A DNA stretch of 64,000 nt from JAVBPT01 sp031549455 (lineage in GTDB: Bacteria; Bacillota; Clostridia; Lachnospirales; JAKSVV01): the NCBI GenBank assembly GCA_031549455.1, contig JAVBPT010000028.1, positions 1 to 64,000 of the forward strand, in the 5' to 3' direction. Below the pieces are notes generated by a model that ran no database searches, was not told where the DNA came from, and saw only the letters and a program-made list of their open reading frames with translations. This document shows, one piece after another, positions 26,448-35,609 of the stretch (its first letter is position 1; every line of letters starts with the position of its first letter). Position numbers and translations under genes: made by a program.

Positions 26448-27854
26448 CTATAATTGTGAAATCACAATTTCTCCATTCTTCTTATAAATTCTACAAAAGC
26501 TGATATCATCATTAATTGTTTTCTTTTCTCCACAGATCTCAACGCGTACTCCTGAATGAACAGGCCCTTCCACTTTGATGTTATAATCATTTGCCTGATC
26601 CAGCTGCTTTAAGATTGCCTCCGTTTGAGATTCCAAATCCGGCACCTTCTTTTCTAGGTACTCTTGTGTTTTTTGTGATTTTTCATATAACTCAATCTGT
26701 GGTCCCACAAGTTGACCAAGATCCTTTTTTTTGCTCAAAACCGCCACAATCTGTTCCATCTTAATTAGTTCAGTCTGCGCCTTCTTTAGTTCATCCGAAA
26801 GCGCTCTATAGTTCTCAAGCAATTTGAGATCTTGTCCCACCACCAGGTTGGTTTGAGTGGCCATATGAGAGCCTAGAGATTTTGCGACAATCCCTTTATA
26901 AGCGGATATGTTTCCTCCAACCACAAGTCCTGCCTTTCCATTGGCTTCTAACAGACCGCCGCATTTCACATTTGAATGCATCACGCTCGCACTGGTTATA
27001 TTTCCATAAACAATTACTTCTGAATTTTCAATAAATTTCGCATACAAGTTTCCTTTTGCTTCGATCTTACAGGCGTTGTTTCCTTGTATACCTCCTGCTA
27101 TCATAATATCGCCACCAGCAATGATGACCGCTCCTTCTACCACTCCGTTTACAGTAAGATTTCCTTCTGCTTTTACGCTATATCCTTTTCGGACATTCCC
27201 CTTAATGGTAATGCTCCCTAAAAATTCAATATTTCCTGTTTCTGCATCCACATCTCCGGACACCTCATACATATCCAAAATGGAATATTTACCATCCGAT
27301 TTTACAAGCTCACCATTCGTAGCGGCGTAAAGCTTCATTTTATCTTCTGAAAGCCTCGTATTTTTACCTTCATACAAGATCACTTGCTTCCCCGGCTTTG
27401 CAATAAGCTCTTGCCCCAATATATTTTTCCCATTTGTTCCTTCTTTTGGTGGCATAAGCTCTGCAATGAGCGTATCCTTTACGATATTATGTATTAGGTT
27501 TAGGTTATAAAAATCCACTGTTCCATCTTCTTGTAGTTTGGGACCCTTTTCTTCAATTGTAAGCTTGTTTTCTACATAGCCATTTTCTCCATCGATCGTC
27601 TTGATTCCCTCTGCAACAAGCATCTTCTCATTAAAACGATTTGGGTTTTGAGGCATTAATTGGATTTCTTCGCTTTTGATACCAAAAGCAATCCCCGCTT
27701 CTTGCAACCTCTTTACGATCTTTTCAGCGGTTATTGCATTTCCACCCTCTTTTGCTTCATAAAAAGATGCAAAAGCGAAGAGCTTATCCGGTGTAATCTC
27801 TATCTTAACTTCTTCATCAACTGCTTTCTTTTCCTCGTTTGTACCGTCTACCAT
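26448..27854 (-). CDS. DUF342/FapA-family polymer-forming protein
   Basis: About 468 residues. The central part is a right-handed beta-helix typical of DUF342 (GNIEFLGSITIKGNVRKGYS, LTVNGVVEGAVIIAGGDIMI). An N-terminal FapA-like domain (about 20-170) precedes it and a coiled coil (about 345-410) follows. Family members sit at the membrane or cell pole, and their genes typically lie next to sigD/fliA in Firmicutes, as here. The start is ATG at 27852-27854, after GAGGTGG; a longer in-frame start at 27896 would overlap the sigma gene. The molecular function is not settled. Confidence 0.8.
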   Translation of the reverse strand: MVDGTNEEKKAVDEEVKIEITPDKLFAFASFYEAKEGGNAITAEKIVKRLQEAGIAFGIKSEEIQLMPQNPNRFNEKMLVAEGIKTIDGENGYVENKLTIEEKGPKLQEDGTVDFYNLNLIHNIVKDTLIAELMPPKEGTNGKNILGQELIAKPGKQVILYEGKNTRLSEDKMKLYAATNGELVKSDGKYSILDMYEVSGDVDAETGNIEFLGSITIKGNVRKGYSVKAEGNLTVNGVVEGAVIIAGGDIMIAGGIQGNNACKIEAKGNLYAKFIENSEVIVYGNITSASVMHSNVKCGGLLEANGKAGLVVGGNISAYKGIVAKSLGSHMATQTNLVVGQDLKLLENYRALSDELKKAQTELIKMEQIVAVLSKKKDLGQLVGPQIELYEKSQKTQEYLEKKVPDLESQTEAILKQLDQANDYNIKVEGPVHSGVRVEICGEKKTINDDISFCRIYKKNGEIVISQL

Positions 27855-27864
27855 TCGTACCACC

Positions 27865-28647
27865 TCAATCCAATAATATCGTTTGAAATTTTCCAAGCTT
27901 GTTCTTTAATTTCAAGAGAACTTTTGAGTGCAGTTGAGAAATTCGGGATTCAGAAACCTCAAGCACCTTACTAATTTCCTTTAATGTGAGTTCTTCATAA
28001 TAATATAAGAATACCAATTTCTTTTCTCTTTCATTTAATATATTCAGTGCATCTTTTAACATCTCTTTAGCCTCATCGTTCTCGATTTCCTTTTCTGGAC
28101 TGATCGCTTTGCTATCTTCGCTCAGGTCGAGCACGTTGGTTTCATGATTTTGATCTGTATAGTCATCAAGTGAAATCACTTGCGCAATAGTGGTTTCCTG
28201 CATCAGTTTTTCAACTTCATCAGGCTTTACTTCCATCTTTTCTGCAATTTCCTCATCTGTAGGAAATCTTCCAAGCTCAGCTTCAAGTTCGCTGATGACC
28301 TTTTCGAATTGTTTTTGCTTTTGCCTTAGCGTTCTTGGAATCCAATCCATCTTTCGAATGCTATCCAGAATAGCTCCCCTGATGCGAAGTGAAGCGTAGG
28401 TTTCAAATTTTACATTTTTGGTAAATTTATATTTGTCTACCGCATCAATCAAGCCAAAAATTCCATAGCTCACCAGATCGTCATACTCAACATTTCCTGC
28501 AAGGTAAACATTCATTCTTCCGGCTATATATTTTACAAGCGGTGTATAACCAACAATGATTTTGTCCTTTAATTCTTTTTTCTGTGAACCCTTATAGTGT
28601 TCCCAAATCCCCTCTAGTTCATCAGAATTTTTAATAATACTGCCCAT
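27865..28647 (-). CDS. fliA: Flagellar/late sigma factor SigD (FliA/WhiG)
   Basis: The 260-residue sigma-70 group 3 factor recognises flagellar promoters of TAAA-N15-GCCGATAA type. Region 2 contains YDDLVSYGIFGLIDAVDKY and FETYASLRIRGAILDSIRKM, followed by DWIPRTLRQKQ, a hallmark of FliA/SigD. Region 4 ends LNEREKKLVFLYYYEELTLK and VSESRISQLHSK. It sits in a cheC-cheD-sigD order typical of Clostridia and Bacillus. A matching SigD promoter is seen before flaG at 60.7 kb. Confidence 0.94.
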   Translation of the reverse strand: MGSIIKNSDELEGIWEHYKGSQKKELKDKIIVGYTPLVKYIAGRMNVYLAGNVEYDDLVSYGIFGLIDAVDKYKFTKNVKFETYASLRIRGAILDSIRKMDWIPRTLRQKQKQFEKVISELEAELGRFPTDEEIAEKMEVKPDEVEKLMQETTIAQVISLDDYTDQNHETNVLDLSEDSKAISPEKEIENDEAKEMLKDALNILNEREKKLVFLYYYEELTLKEISKVLEVSESRISQLHSKVLLKLKNKLGKFQTILLD

Positions 28648-28657
28648 TAAGCACCTC

Positions 28658-29164
28658 TTAAATCACTTTAATCTGTTTCCCGACCGTCTTTATTTCTACC
28701 TCACCTGCATCTGTATGTAAAACAATTGTGCGCCCATAATTTGCTCCGGTATCCTCGGCCAAAATGCGAATATTGAACTTGGCAAGCCATTCTTTGGAAG
28801 CCTTTATATTATTCTCGCCCACTTGAAACACCTCAAAGTTCGAATTGTTGACAGCGAACATTTTGGCTCCACCTGCTAGCTTAGCTTCAAGGTGGTTAAT
28901 GTCCGCTCCTGCTTTCTCAAGTGCACTTAAAAGCTCCAGAATCCCTGTGTCCACAAATTTAGCTTTTACAACAGTTCCACTACTTCGTCTACTATCAGGT
29001 AGCATCGCATGAAGCATGCCGCCTACTCGATTTACTCTGTCAAATAATGTAAGTCCCACACAAGATCCAAGCCCTAATGTTGTAAGGCAGAGAGGGTATT
29101 TTGCAACTTTGAAGTCACCCATCCCCACTTGAATCATATCTTTAAAAGTAACATTCTGTATCAC
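28658..29164 (-). CDS. cheD: Chemoreceptor glutamine deamidase
   Basis: About 168 residues. CheD deamidates glutamines on chemoreceptors and forms a complex with CheC. The catalytic Cys is in TLGLGSCVGLTLFD, the His in GMLHAMLPDSRR, and the Thr motif follows in FVDTGILELL. I placed the start at GTG (29162-29164), which overlaps the cheC stop in the coupled form GTGA and has GGTGG upstream. An in-frame ATG at 29176 is possible but lacks a ribosome site. Translational coupling to cheC fits their joint action. Confidence 0.9.
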   Translation of the reverse strand: MIQNVTFKDMIQVGMGDFKVAKYPLCLTTLGLGSCVGLTLFDRVNRVGGMLHAMLPDSRRSSGTVVKAKFVDTGILELLSALEKAGADINHLEAKLAGGAKMFAVNNSNFEVFQVGENNIKASKEWLAKFNIRILAEDTGANYGRTIVLHTDAGEVEIKTVGKQIKVI

Positions 29165-29775
29165 ATTTCCACCCATAAGCTTTTTAATATTTTAGCCAAC
29201 GATTCTTCATCCGGAATTAGTAGATAATAACCCACAATCTTGTCTGTGTCATTCTTAAATTCGGTTTCAACAAGCAAAACTTCGTCACTCATGATTCCAT
29301 ATTGGGTTGCGGGAACAGATAAAATGGCACCTGCCATATCGATCGATAGATACGGCGTAGATTGACTAATATTTAATTTTGTCAAGTCCGCAAAAGCGGA
29401 CAGATAAGAACCTGTCAAAATGTTTCCAATTTCATTTAATACGGATAGTTCCATACTTTCTAGATTATAGACATCATTTACCTCTTTGTGTAACAAAATC
29501 TCTATAATTCGTTTTGCAGATGCAATTGGCATGATATGCATCATCGTAGCGCTAATCTCGCCCTCCACCTCATGAAACACACCAACTGTAAGGGCTTCTT
29601 CATCCCCCAAGAGCTTTGCGATATCACTGATCTTAACCAAACGCACATTCGGAACATCCATATGTAATACATTTTGCATTAAAGTTGCAAGCGCTGTGGT
29701 GGCATGTCCGGAACCAATATTTGCAATTTCCTTAAAAATATCGATATACACTTCATTAAGATGATTGATATCCAT
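29161..29775 (-). CDS. cheC: CheY-P phosphatase CheC
   Basis: About 204 residues. CheC dephosphorylates CheY-P and is stimulated by CheD. Both catalytic motifs are present: FKEIANIGSGHATTALATLM (E-x2-N, about 12-31) and LSVLNEIGNILTGSYLSAF (second E-x2-N), so it should be active, unlike some one-motif paralogues. The start is ATG at 29773-29775, since AAGGAG lies 7 nt upstream; the longer frame from 29796 includes the ribosome site. It heads the cheC-cheD-fliA-DUF342-glgA-amylase run. Confidence 0.92.
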   Translation of the reverse strand: MDINHLNEVYIDIFKEIANIGSGHATTALATLMQNVLHMDVPNVRLVKISDIAKLLGDEEALTVGVFHEVEGEISATMMHIMPIASAKRIIEILLHKEVNDVYNLESMELSVLNEIGNILTGSYLSAFADLTKLNISQSTPYLSIDMAGAILSVPATQYGIMSDEVLLVETEFKNDTDKIVGYYLLIPDEESLAKILKSLWVEM

Positions 29776-29794
29776 GGCAGTCTCCTTTTGTATC

Positions 29795-29822
29795 ATTATA
29801 GAGTTATTTTTATAAAATACAA
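29795..29822 (-). promoter_or_regulatory. Promoter of the cheC operon
   Basis: TTGTAT (29817-29822), 16 bp and a perfect TATAAT (29795-29800) on the minus strand, about 20 bp before the cheC ATG. The -35 box is weak. Confidence 0.55.
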
Positions 29823-29838
29823 GGATTTTTATACAATT

Positions 29839-31857
29839 TTATGAAACGTCATTGAAATAATTGTCGATACTTACCTTGATATTTTCAATGACTTCTTCTA
29901 CCTTTTTATCTTTTAATTGTACCCCAGCTGCTGTGAAGTGTCCGCCGCCCCCCAGCTCTTCCATAATGATTTGTACATTCACATTCCCGTTTGATCTAGC
30001 GCTAATTGAAGTCATATTGTCCTCGCCTTGGTAAAGCACAAACGAAGCCTCCACATCCACAATATTTAAAAGCTCATCTGCAATCTGTGCCACCACAATA
30101 AAATTATTCTTTACATTGCTCGGACAAACTGTAATCACTGTTTTTTCCTTATATATTTGAGCATCCAAAACCGCTCTTGCTTTCTTCTTAAAAGTCTCGA
30201 AATCGTTTTGGAATAAAAACTTCACCCGCATATTCTCAGCACCGCACTTCTTTAAGAAGGCTGCTGCCTCAAATGTTTTGACTCCTGTTTTAAACATAAA
30301 GTTCTTGGTATCCACTAGGATCCCTGCAAGCATTGCATCCACTTCAATCTCTGTAAACTTAATCTTCTCAACCATGTACTGTAAGATGTGTACCACCGCT
30401 TCACAGGAGGAAGAGGCAAATGGATCCAGGTAAACCACCTTTGCCTTTTCTATAAAAGAGGTTCCACGGATATGATGATCTATGACCGCAACATTATCCA
30501 TTATTTCAATCAATTCCGGGCATTCGGTATAACTCGGCACATTAACGTCCACCACAATTAAAAGCGTGTTATCTGAGTTCATCTCCTTTGCTCTTTCAGA
30601 AGGCAAAAAGAGGTCATCCTCATACTCATCCGATTGAACGATCTTATCATATACATTTTGAATCGCATTGTTGATAGAATCCAACACGATATAACTTGTT
30701 TTCCCAAGCTCCTTGGCCGCTCTACGCATCCCCAATGCAGCCCCTAGTGCATCCAGGTCAATATTTTTGTGCCCCATGATAATGACATTCGATACGCCAT
30801 CCATCATTTCTTTCAGAGCATATGCCTTGATTCTTGCTCTTGCCTTCGTGGCATTCTGACCCTCAATCTCTTGTTTGGATTTTGCGCCATAAAAGTCATA
30901 AATATTTTCTTCTTTTTTCACAACTGCTTGATTTCCACCACGTGTTACAGCAAGTTCAATTGCATCTTTTGCATTCTCCATTAATAGCTCAATGGTATCC
31001 CCAAAGGTGCTCATCCCAATGCTTAATGTCACTGGAAGATCATTTCCAATGCTAATCTTTCTAATCTCCTCCAAAATCTTAAACTTGGACTCTATAATGA
31101 TATTCATTTTGCTCTTGGTGAGAATAATTAGGAATTTATCGCGCTCTAGTTGCTTAATACTTCCATCAAGTTCTTTAATATACTTCTGAAGATTTCGGCT
31201 CACAAGTCCAAACAGCATTGGCCTTTTCGTGTCCTCTATGCTGTTTGTAATCTCCTCATAATTATCAATGTATACATACCCCAGTACGATCTTGCTCTCC
31301 TCATATTTGTTTTTAAGCTCCACTTTTTCTGTAACATCAATAAAGAAAATGGTATAATAATTATCCATTTCGCTAGTCACTTCATTCCTTCGCTTGATAA
31401 CCTCCACTTTTACGTGATAGTAATGATTATTAAACGAAAGCGTTTTAGGATTCTCTTTCATGATCTCTTCAATATCAAAATCCTTTATATAATCAACCAA
31501 TTTCTTGTTTAAAAAGTCCTTCTTATCTAATATTTCAATAAACATATTGTTATACCAAACTATCTTCATGTCCTCATCGGTCACGACAGTTGGAACAGGC
31601 GTATTGTACTCCACTTCCTTTGCCACCATCTTTTGCAGCTTTCTATCCGGCACAAAACTCTTCAGCAGTTTTTGAAGCAAGAAGTTTAAAATGGTAAAAA
31701 TGAATACGTTGACCACAAAAACGATGCCCACAAAAAAGAAAAACTCTCGTGAAAAACGCAATCTTAAAAAGGCATCCACATAGAGCATAACCGAAATGAG
31801 GATCTGTGTGATCATCAAATATTTTTTAACTTTTCCGAAAAATTCTTTTACTTCCAT
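29839..31857 (-). CDS. gdpP: GdpP-type cyclic-di-AMP phosphodiesterase
   Basis: About 672 residues. Two N-terminal membrane helices (about 15-35 and 40-62) are followed by a PAS-like domain and a degenerate GGDEF domain in which GGDEF is replaced around ERDKFLIIL. The C-terminal DHH-DHHA1 phosphodiesterase carries GHKNIDLDALG, IVVDVNVPSYTE, VIDHHIRG and ELGGGGHFTAAG, all metal or substrate motifs. It degrades c-di-AMP at the membrane. The start is ATG at 31855-31857 after AGGTG. The usual neighbours rplI and dnaB are absent; instead it is third in a unit with an FGE-like protein. Confidence 0.92.
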   Translation of the reverse strand: MEVKEFFGKVKKYLMITQILISVMLYVDAFLRLRFSREFFFFVGIVFVVNVFIFTILNFLLQKLLKSFVPDRKLQKMVAKEVEYNTPVPTVVTDEDMKIVWYNNMFIEILDKKDFLNKKLVDYIKDFDIEEIMKENPKTLSFNNHYYHVKVEVIKRRNEVTSEMDNYYTIFFIDVTEKVELKNKYEESKIVLGYVYIDNYEEITNSIEDTKRPMLFGLVSRNLQKYIKELDGSIKQLERDKFLIILTKSKMNIIIESKFKILEEIRKISIGNDLPVTLSIGMSTFGDTIELLMENAKDAIELAVTRGGNQAVVKKEENIYDFYGAKSKQEIEGQNATKARARIKAYALKEMMDGVSNVIIMGHKNIDLDALGAALGMRRAAKELGKTSYIVLDSINNAIQNVYDKIVQSDEYEDDLFLPSERAKEMNSDNTLLIVVDVNVPSYTECPELIEIMDNVAVIDHHIRGTSFIEKAKVVYLDPFASSSCEAVVHILQYMVEKIKFTEIEVDAMLAGILVDTKNFMFKTGVKTFEAAAFLKKCGAENMRVKFLFQNDFETFKKKARAVLDAQIYKEKTVITVCPSNVKNNFIVVAQIADELLNIVDVEASFVLYQGEDNMTSISARSNGNVNVQIIMEELGGGGHFTAAGVQLKDKKVEEVIENIKVSIDNYFNDVS

Positions 31858-31863
31858 TTTCAC

Positions 31864-32646
31864 CTACTTCTGTTTATAAACAATAATGTTTATATTAAAT
31901 AAACTCTGAGTAAATCCTATGATAAAATAAATCTGCGGGATGACGAAAAACAAAACAAGATTGATTAGGAAATAAGCGTTTTTCATCAAACTGTTTCTTA
32001 TTCTCACAAATTTGGTAGACAGTTGTAAACCATAGATAAGGATCACGATATAGATTAATCCAATCATATTTTGTATGGTTCTTTCTATAATCGGATTACC
32101 ACTTGTAAAGAAAAAATCAAATACAAGCATGGTCACAAGCAAGATGGGTACTTTCGCCGGAAGATATAAAATCCTGTTTTTTTCTTGTATCTTGTTCTTC
32201 ACAATATTTTTAATTTTCTCGCCCGTTTTATCTTTTGTCTCATCATAGAGTACATATAAAATAAAATATTTTATTCTAAAGTATACCGAATCAATCACCA
32301 ATACCAAGCTCAGCAGAAAAACCACCAGTATAGCGGGTGCAAAGTAATAGAGTAGCTCAAAAAAAGTATCCAAGTTCAGATGATTTCGATAAGTGAAGTC
32401 TGCGATATCGACAACCGTGTAGGTGTTTTCTCCTTTTCCAAGCCCATCCTCAAGTTTCTCAATCGAACGGTCAACGTCTTGGGTCAAAAACTCTTTTAGC
32501 GCATCAATTTTCCTATAGCCGTAATCAACAAGATTAAACTGATAATAATGATGACAAACAAAATAGAAAGCAATGCAGAATGCAATGACAAACAACAAAT
32601 TTCTTTCTATTTTCTTATTCTTAGTAAATTGACCTAATTTTAGCAT
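31864..32646 (-). CDS. Membrane protein of unknown function
   Basis: The 260-residue protein has about five membrane helices (near 18-35, 100-120, 168-185, 195-212, 228-248). A charged extracytoplasmic stretch (about 40-95) separates helices 1 and 2. In position it takes the place of the DUF2232/YybS protein often found before gdpP, but I see no clear DUF2232 motif. Its stop is directly next to the gdpP start region, which suggests translational coupling. The function is not recognised. Confidence 0.7.
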   Translation of the reverse strand: MLKLGQFTKNKKIERNLLFVIAFCIAFYFVCHHYYQFNLVDYGYRKIDALKEFLTQDVDRSIEKLEDGLGKGENTYTVVDIADFTYRNHLNLDTFFELLYYFAPAILVVFLLSLVLVIDSVYFRIKYFILYVLYDETKDKTGEKIKNIVKNKIQEKNRILYLPAKVPILLVTMLVFDFFFTSGNPIIERTIQNMIGLIYIVILIYGLQLSTKFVRIRNSLMKNAYFLINLVLFFVIPQIYFIIGFTQSLFNINIIVYKQK

Positions 32647-32655
32647 TTTTACCCC

Positions 32656-34386
32656 TTATTTTATATACATAAATGGTCTAAATCCAATATTTCTTGAGAC
32701 AACACTCTCTTTCGTAACCTTCTTTCGGTAAGAGGTGGTTTGCAACTTTCCAAGACTGTCATAACTACCACCTCTAATCACAATATGGTCTCCCACTTTT
32801 TCATTTGTCATTTCCCAGAGATTACCTGCGAAATCAAATAAGTTAAATCGCATGGTCTGCATTGTGATTGCAGCATTTAAAGGCTTTGCCTCTCCATTTA
32901 ATTTATATCCGGCGATGTCCGAATCATAAAAATTCCCCCATTCCATAACACTTAAGTCGTCCCTTATTCCCAGATCCGAAAGAAGCATCACCACTGTATC
33001 CCACTCTGATCCATACGGAATATGTGGAGTAATCATTGAAACATTGGGAAATAAATTTTTTACAATGGTCGTAGCAGAGTCGAAATCGACATAATTGTAG
33101 AGCTTATCCGAACTTACATCTTTTGCATCGCTTCTTCCCGCTTCAATCATCACTTCGGGTTTATTGGCCATTGCTTTTATATGGGCTGATTTTGTTGTCG
33201 TTTTGCCATCTGAACTTGATTCAAATTTGGTGCTGGATTCATATCGTCCAGCATAAAACCCGTTATATTTTTCAATGCTATCCACTAACTCCTTTGGCAA
33301 GGTCTCCTTATAATTTTCATATTCATCGTCCTGGCCGCCGAAATTTCTTTTCCCAAAGTAAGTCGTCCCTTCCTCCTCATTTATTCTGCCCAGGTCGTTT
33401 GAGATATAATCCACTGGAATGTAAACAAATTGGTTGCCCACACCAAGAGTCAGATCCTTTAGGAACTTTCCATCCGAATAAAATGCGATATTGGCATCTT
33501 CCTGTGCATCACTTATCACAATCCCAGTGTCTTTTGTCCCTGTTACGTAATAGAATCCATCTGGAACTAGAACGCCCGCCGAGTTTGGAACACCCTCGTC
33601 TGTTATGCAGACTCCCTTTCGAATGGTAATGGTTTGTTCAACCATCCCCTTCATAGTGGTATCAATTTTATAAATCCTACCTTCTGTATCTACCTTTTTG
33701 AAATTAGAGGTAAGGCCCTCGTATACTGTAACGTCTTCTATTGCAAAATCATTAACCGGTTTGTTGAAAATGATTGTGTATTCTTTTACTTCCTTAGATC
33801 GCCTTTGTTCCACAATAACCGGGTAGGGTTCAGCTGGTGCAATCGTAATCTTCTGGTTGAAAGCGAAAACCATCGGCGAATTTGGCGCAGGTAGTTTTGC
33901 ATCGATCAGTTCATTATCCACGTTATAGATACCCGCCCCATTTAAAAGCAACGAGTCCTCATTTGGATAATTTAACGTCTCAACCTGGTCCCCAAAATGG
34001 GTAATGTATTTTAAACGAATGGTGCGGTCATCTGGTTGCTCCAGAAAATGTGCGAATCTTTTTTGGCTTGCTTGTATATTTAATTCAAGTTTGATGTTCT
34101 CTGGGTTTTGTATTGTAATCGGATTGTTGTATTTTACATCAATGATCAAGGGTGTTTGCACAATATAGATGCCAGATTCCTGATCAACCGTCACACCTAT
34201 AATATTGACAATCTTCGCTCTTTCAAAAGCTTTCATTTCTTCCATATGAATATAAAACGATGCTCCAATCAGAATACAAACAAGTATTAAAAACAATCCG
34301 AGTATTTTATAAGTCGTCTTTGATTTCGAAGCCTTAAATAAACTCACGATCATACCCGCCAATACCTTTTCCAACTTATTTAACAT
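32656..34386 (-). CDS. Membrane-anchored FGE-sulfatase (SUMF1)-fold protein
   Basis: About 576 residues. One N-terminal transmembrane helix (about 27-47) anchors an extracytoplasmic protein. The middle (about 60-290) is beta-rich with Ig/Big-like segments (EYTIIFNKPVNDFAIEDVTV, VEQTITIRKGVCITDEGV). The C-terminal third has the formylglycine-enzyme fold signature: IPVDYISND, FDFAGNLWEMTNE, VIRGGSYDS and a terminal NIGFRPF. In bacteria this fold also serves in ligand binding and other modifications, so enzymatic function is not certain. The start is ATG at 34384-34386, 5 nt after AAGGAG. It is the first gene of the unit that ends in gdpP. Confidence 0.78.
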   Translation of the reverse strand: MLNKLEKVLAGMIVSLFKASKSKTTYKILGLFLILVCILIGASFYIHMEEMKAFERAKIVNIIGVTVDQESGIYIVQTPLIIDVKYNNPITIQNPENIKLELNIQASQKRFAHFLEQPDDRTIRLKYITHFGDQVETLNYPNEDSLLLNGAGIYNVDNELIDAKLPAPNSPMVFAFNQKITIAPAEPYPVIVEQRRSKEVKEYTIIFNKPVNDFAIEDVTVYEGLTSNFKKVDTEGRIYKIDTTMKGMVEQTITIRKGVCITDEGVPNSAGVLVPDGFYYVTGTKDTGIVISDAQEDANIAFYSDGKFLKDLTLGVGNQFVYIPVDYISNDLGRINEEEGTTYFGKRNFGGQDDEYENYKETLPKELVDSIEKYNGFYAGRYESSTKFESSSDGKTTTKSAHIKAMANKPEVMIEAGRSDAKDVSSDKLYNYVDFDSATTIVKNLFPNVSMITPHIPYGSEWDTVVMLLSDLGIRDDLSVMEWGNFYDSDIAGYKLNGEAKPLNAAITMQTMRFNLFDFAGNLWEMTNEKVGDHIVIRGGSYDSLGKLQTTSYRKKVTKESVVSRNIGFRPFMYIK

Positions 34387-34412
34387 GGACACTCCTTCTG
34401 TTTTTTAATCCT

Positions 34413-34440
34413 ATTCTAGCGTATATTTTTTCAAAGTCAA
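34413..34440 (-). promoter_or_regulatory. SigA promoter of the FGE-like/gdpP unit
   Basis: TTGACT (34435-34440), 16 bp, TAGAAT (34413-34418) on the minus strand, 27 bp before the ATG. Confidence 0.75.
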
Positions 34441-34445
34441 TGGTG

Positions 34446-34472
34446 AAAAAAGAATGTTATTTGCTAACATTC
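34446..34472 (-). terminator. Terminator overlapping the stop of the LiaF-like gene
   Basis: GAATGTTA (34452-34459) and TAACATTC (34465-34472) form a perfect 8-bp stem, followed by TTTTTT on the minus strand. The gene's TAA stop lies inside the stem. Confidence 0.88.
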
Positions 34473-35110
34473 TCTTCTATTATCTGTACACTATTTTGAT
34501 TGTTTGTGTTGATCAATAATTTTATTTCGTCCACCCACTCCGGTAGATAGGATATCTCGATCATTTCTTGATCGTAATCGACCTGACTATAACGACCCAC
34601 AATATGAGGCGTTTCTCTAATTATGTTTACAAACTCACTCATCGAAACCTCTTTAGTGGTAATGCTGGAGCGGACCCAGGTCCGGTCCATCTCCCTATCT
34701 TCAATAACGACCGGAATAATCTTTTTGCCGGTTTTATTAATAATCTTTACTCCCTTTTCAAAAGAAAAATACTCCTCGTGGCTCATAAATGTGTTGAGTG
34801 CCATTGCCCTCGTTTCATCACTGGTTAAAATTTGATTGAGTCCATAATCAATCATACTAAAAATGCCACCAAAGAAAACGATAAAAAAGAGTAAGAAAAT
34901 GCTAATAATATCATATTTGATTCGAACATCCTTTTTAAAAGCGTTATAGAGCACTTCACAGCCAAAAAACACAAAGATCAGTGGCCATAACATAAAAATA
35001 TATCGGTACATATTTATTTGCATAAACATTTGAAAGAATACACAAAGGCCAAATAGAATCAAAGTAAAACCAAAGGTGAGCGTTCCATTTCGAACAATTT
35101 TATTCTCCAT
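34457..35110 (-). CDS. LiaF-like membrane protein
   Basis: The 217-residue protein has about four N-terminal helices (LTFGFTLILFGLCVFFQMFM, YIFMLWPLIFVFFGCEVLYN, IISIFLLFFIVFFGGIFSMI). A C-terminal domain of about 100 residues follows (FEKGVKIINKTGKKIIPVVI and onward). This is the layout of LiaI/LiaF and DUF5668-type cell-envelope stress proteins. It is the last gene of the ECF sigma operon and overlaps the preceding membrane protein gene by 11 bp. I infer an envelope-sensing role; there is no enzyme motif. Confidence 0.65.
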   Translation of the reverse strand: MENKIVRNGTLTFGFTLILFGLCVFFQMFMQINMYRYIFMLWPLIFVFFGCEVLYNAFKKDVRIKYDIISIFLLFFIVFFGGIFSMIDYGLNQILTSDETRAMALNTFMSHEEYFSFEKGVKIINKTGKKIIPVVIEDREMDRTWVRSSITTKEVSMSEFVNIIRETPHIVGRYSQVDYDQEMIEISYLPEWVDEIKLLINTNNQNSVQIIEENVSK

Positions 35111-35609
35111 CTCGTCTTCCTCCTATCTTTGATGTAATAATCTTTATGCCCACAATGATAGATGCAAGAGAGATAAGTAATGCCGGAAAGATCGAGGAGA
35201 TGAAATAGCTTACATCTGAAAGCCATCTAACATTATAGTAATTTGCAAAACGATTGATGATTCCATTTGCCATGATATAAATCCCAAGAACCACCAACCC
35301 GATGCCAACTAAGGCGTGAAAATTTTTAAAGTTCCACCGAATGGTTTCACTCCCTTTTAACAAGGAATCCCATATGTATTTGTCCTCTCCGCACTCCTCA
35401 TTCCGAATATGGAAGGTATCAAAGAAGCTGTAGAATACAATAATTGGAACCGGAAACATAAAAATTTCTGTACGCGTCATGATGCTAAGAGCTATAAAAG
35501 CTGTCATAGTAAGCATAATTGAAATTCCGCGTTTCATATAGTTCTGATACATTTGACCTGCGCCCGGTATGAGGCTAAAACAGAATGTGAAAAATAGATT
35601 TTTTTTCAT
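35100..35609 (-). CDS. Small polytopic membrane protein
   Basis: A 169-residue protein that opens FSLIPGAGQMYQNYMKRGIS. This PGxGQxY...RG motif is found in TM2/DUF5683-like and LiaI-associated membrane proteins. About four to five helices follow. It overlaps its neighbours by 4 and 11 bp in the sigma factor operon. The function is unknown; an accessory role in envelope sensing is likely from context. Confidence 0.65.
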   Translation of the reverse strand: MKKNLFFTFCFSLIPGAGQMYQNYMKRGISIMLTMTAFIALSIMTRTEIFMFPVPIIVFYSFFDTFHIRNEECGEDKYIWDSLLKGSETIRWNFKNFHALVGIGLVVLGIYIMANGIINRFANYYNVRWLSDVSYFISSIFPALLISLASIIVGIKIITSKIGGRRDGE

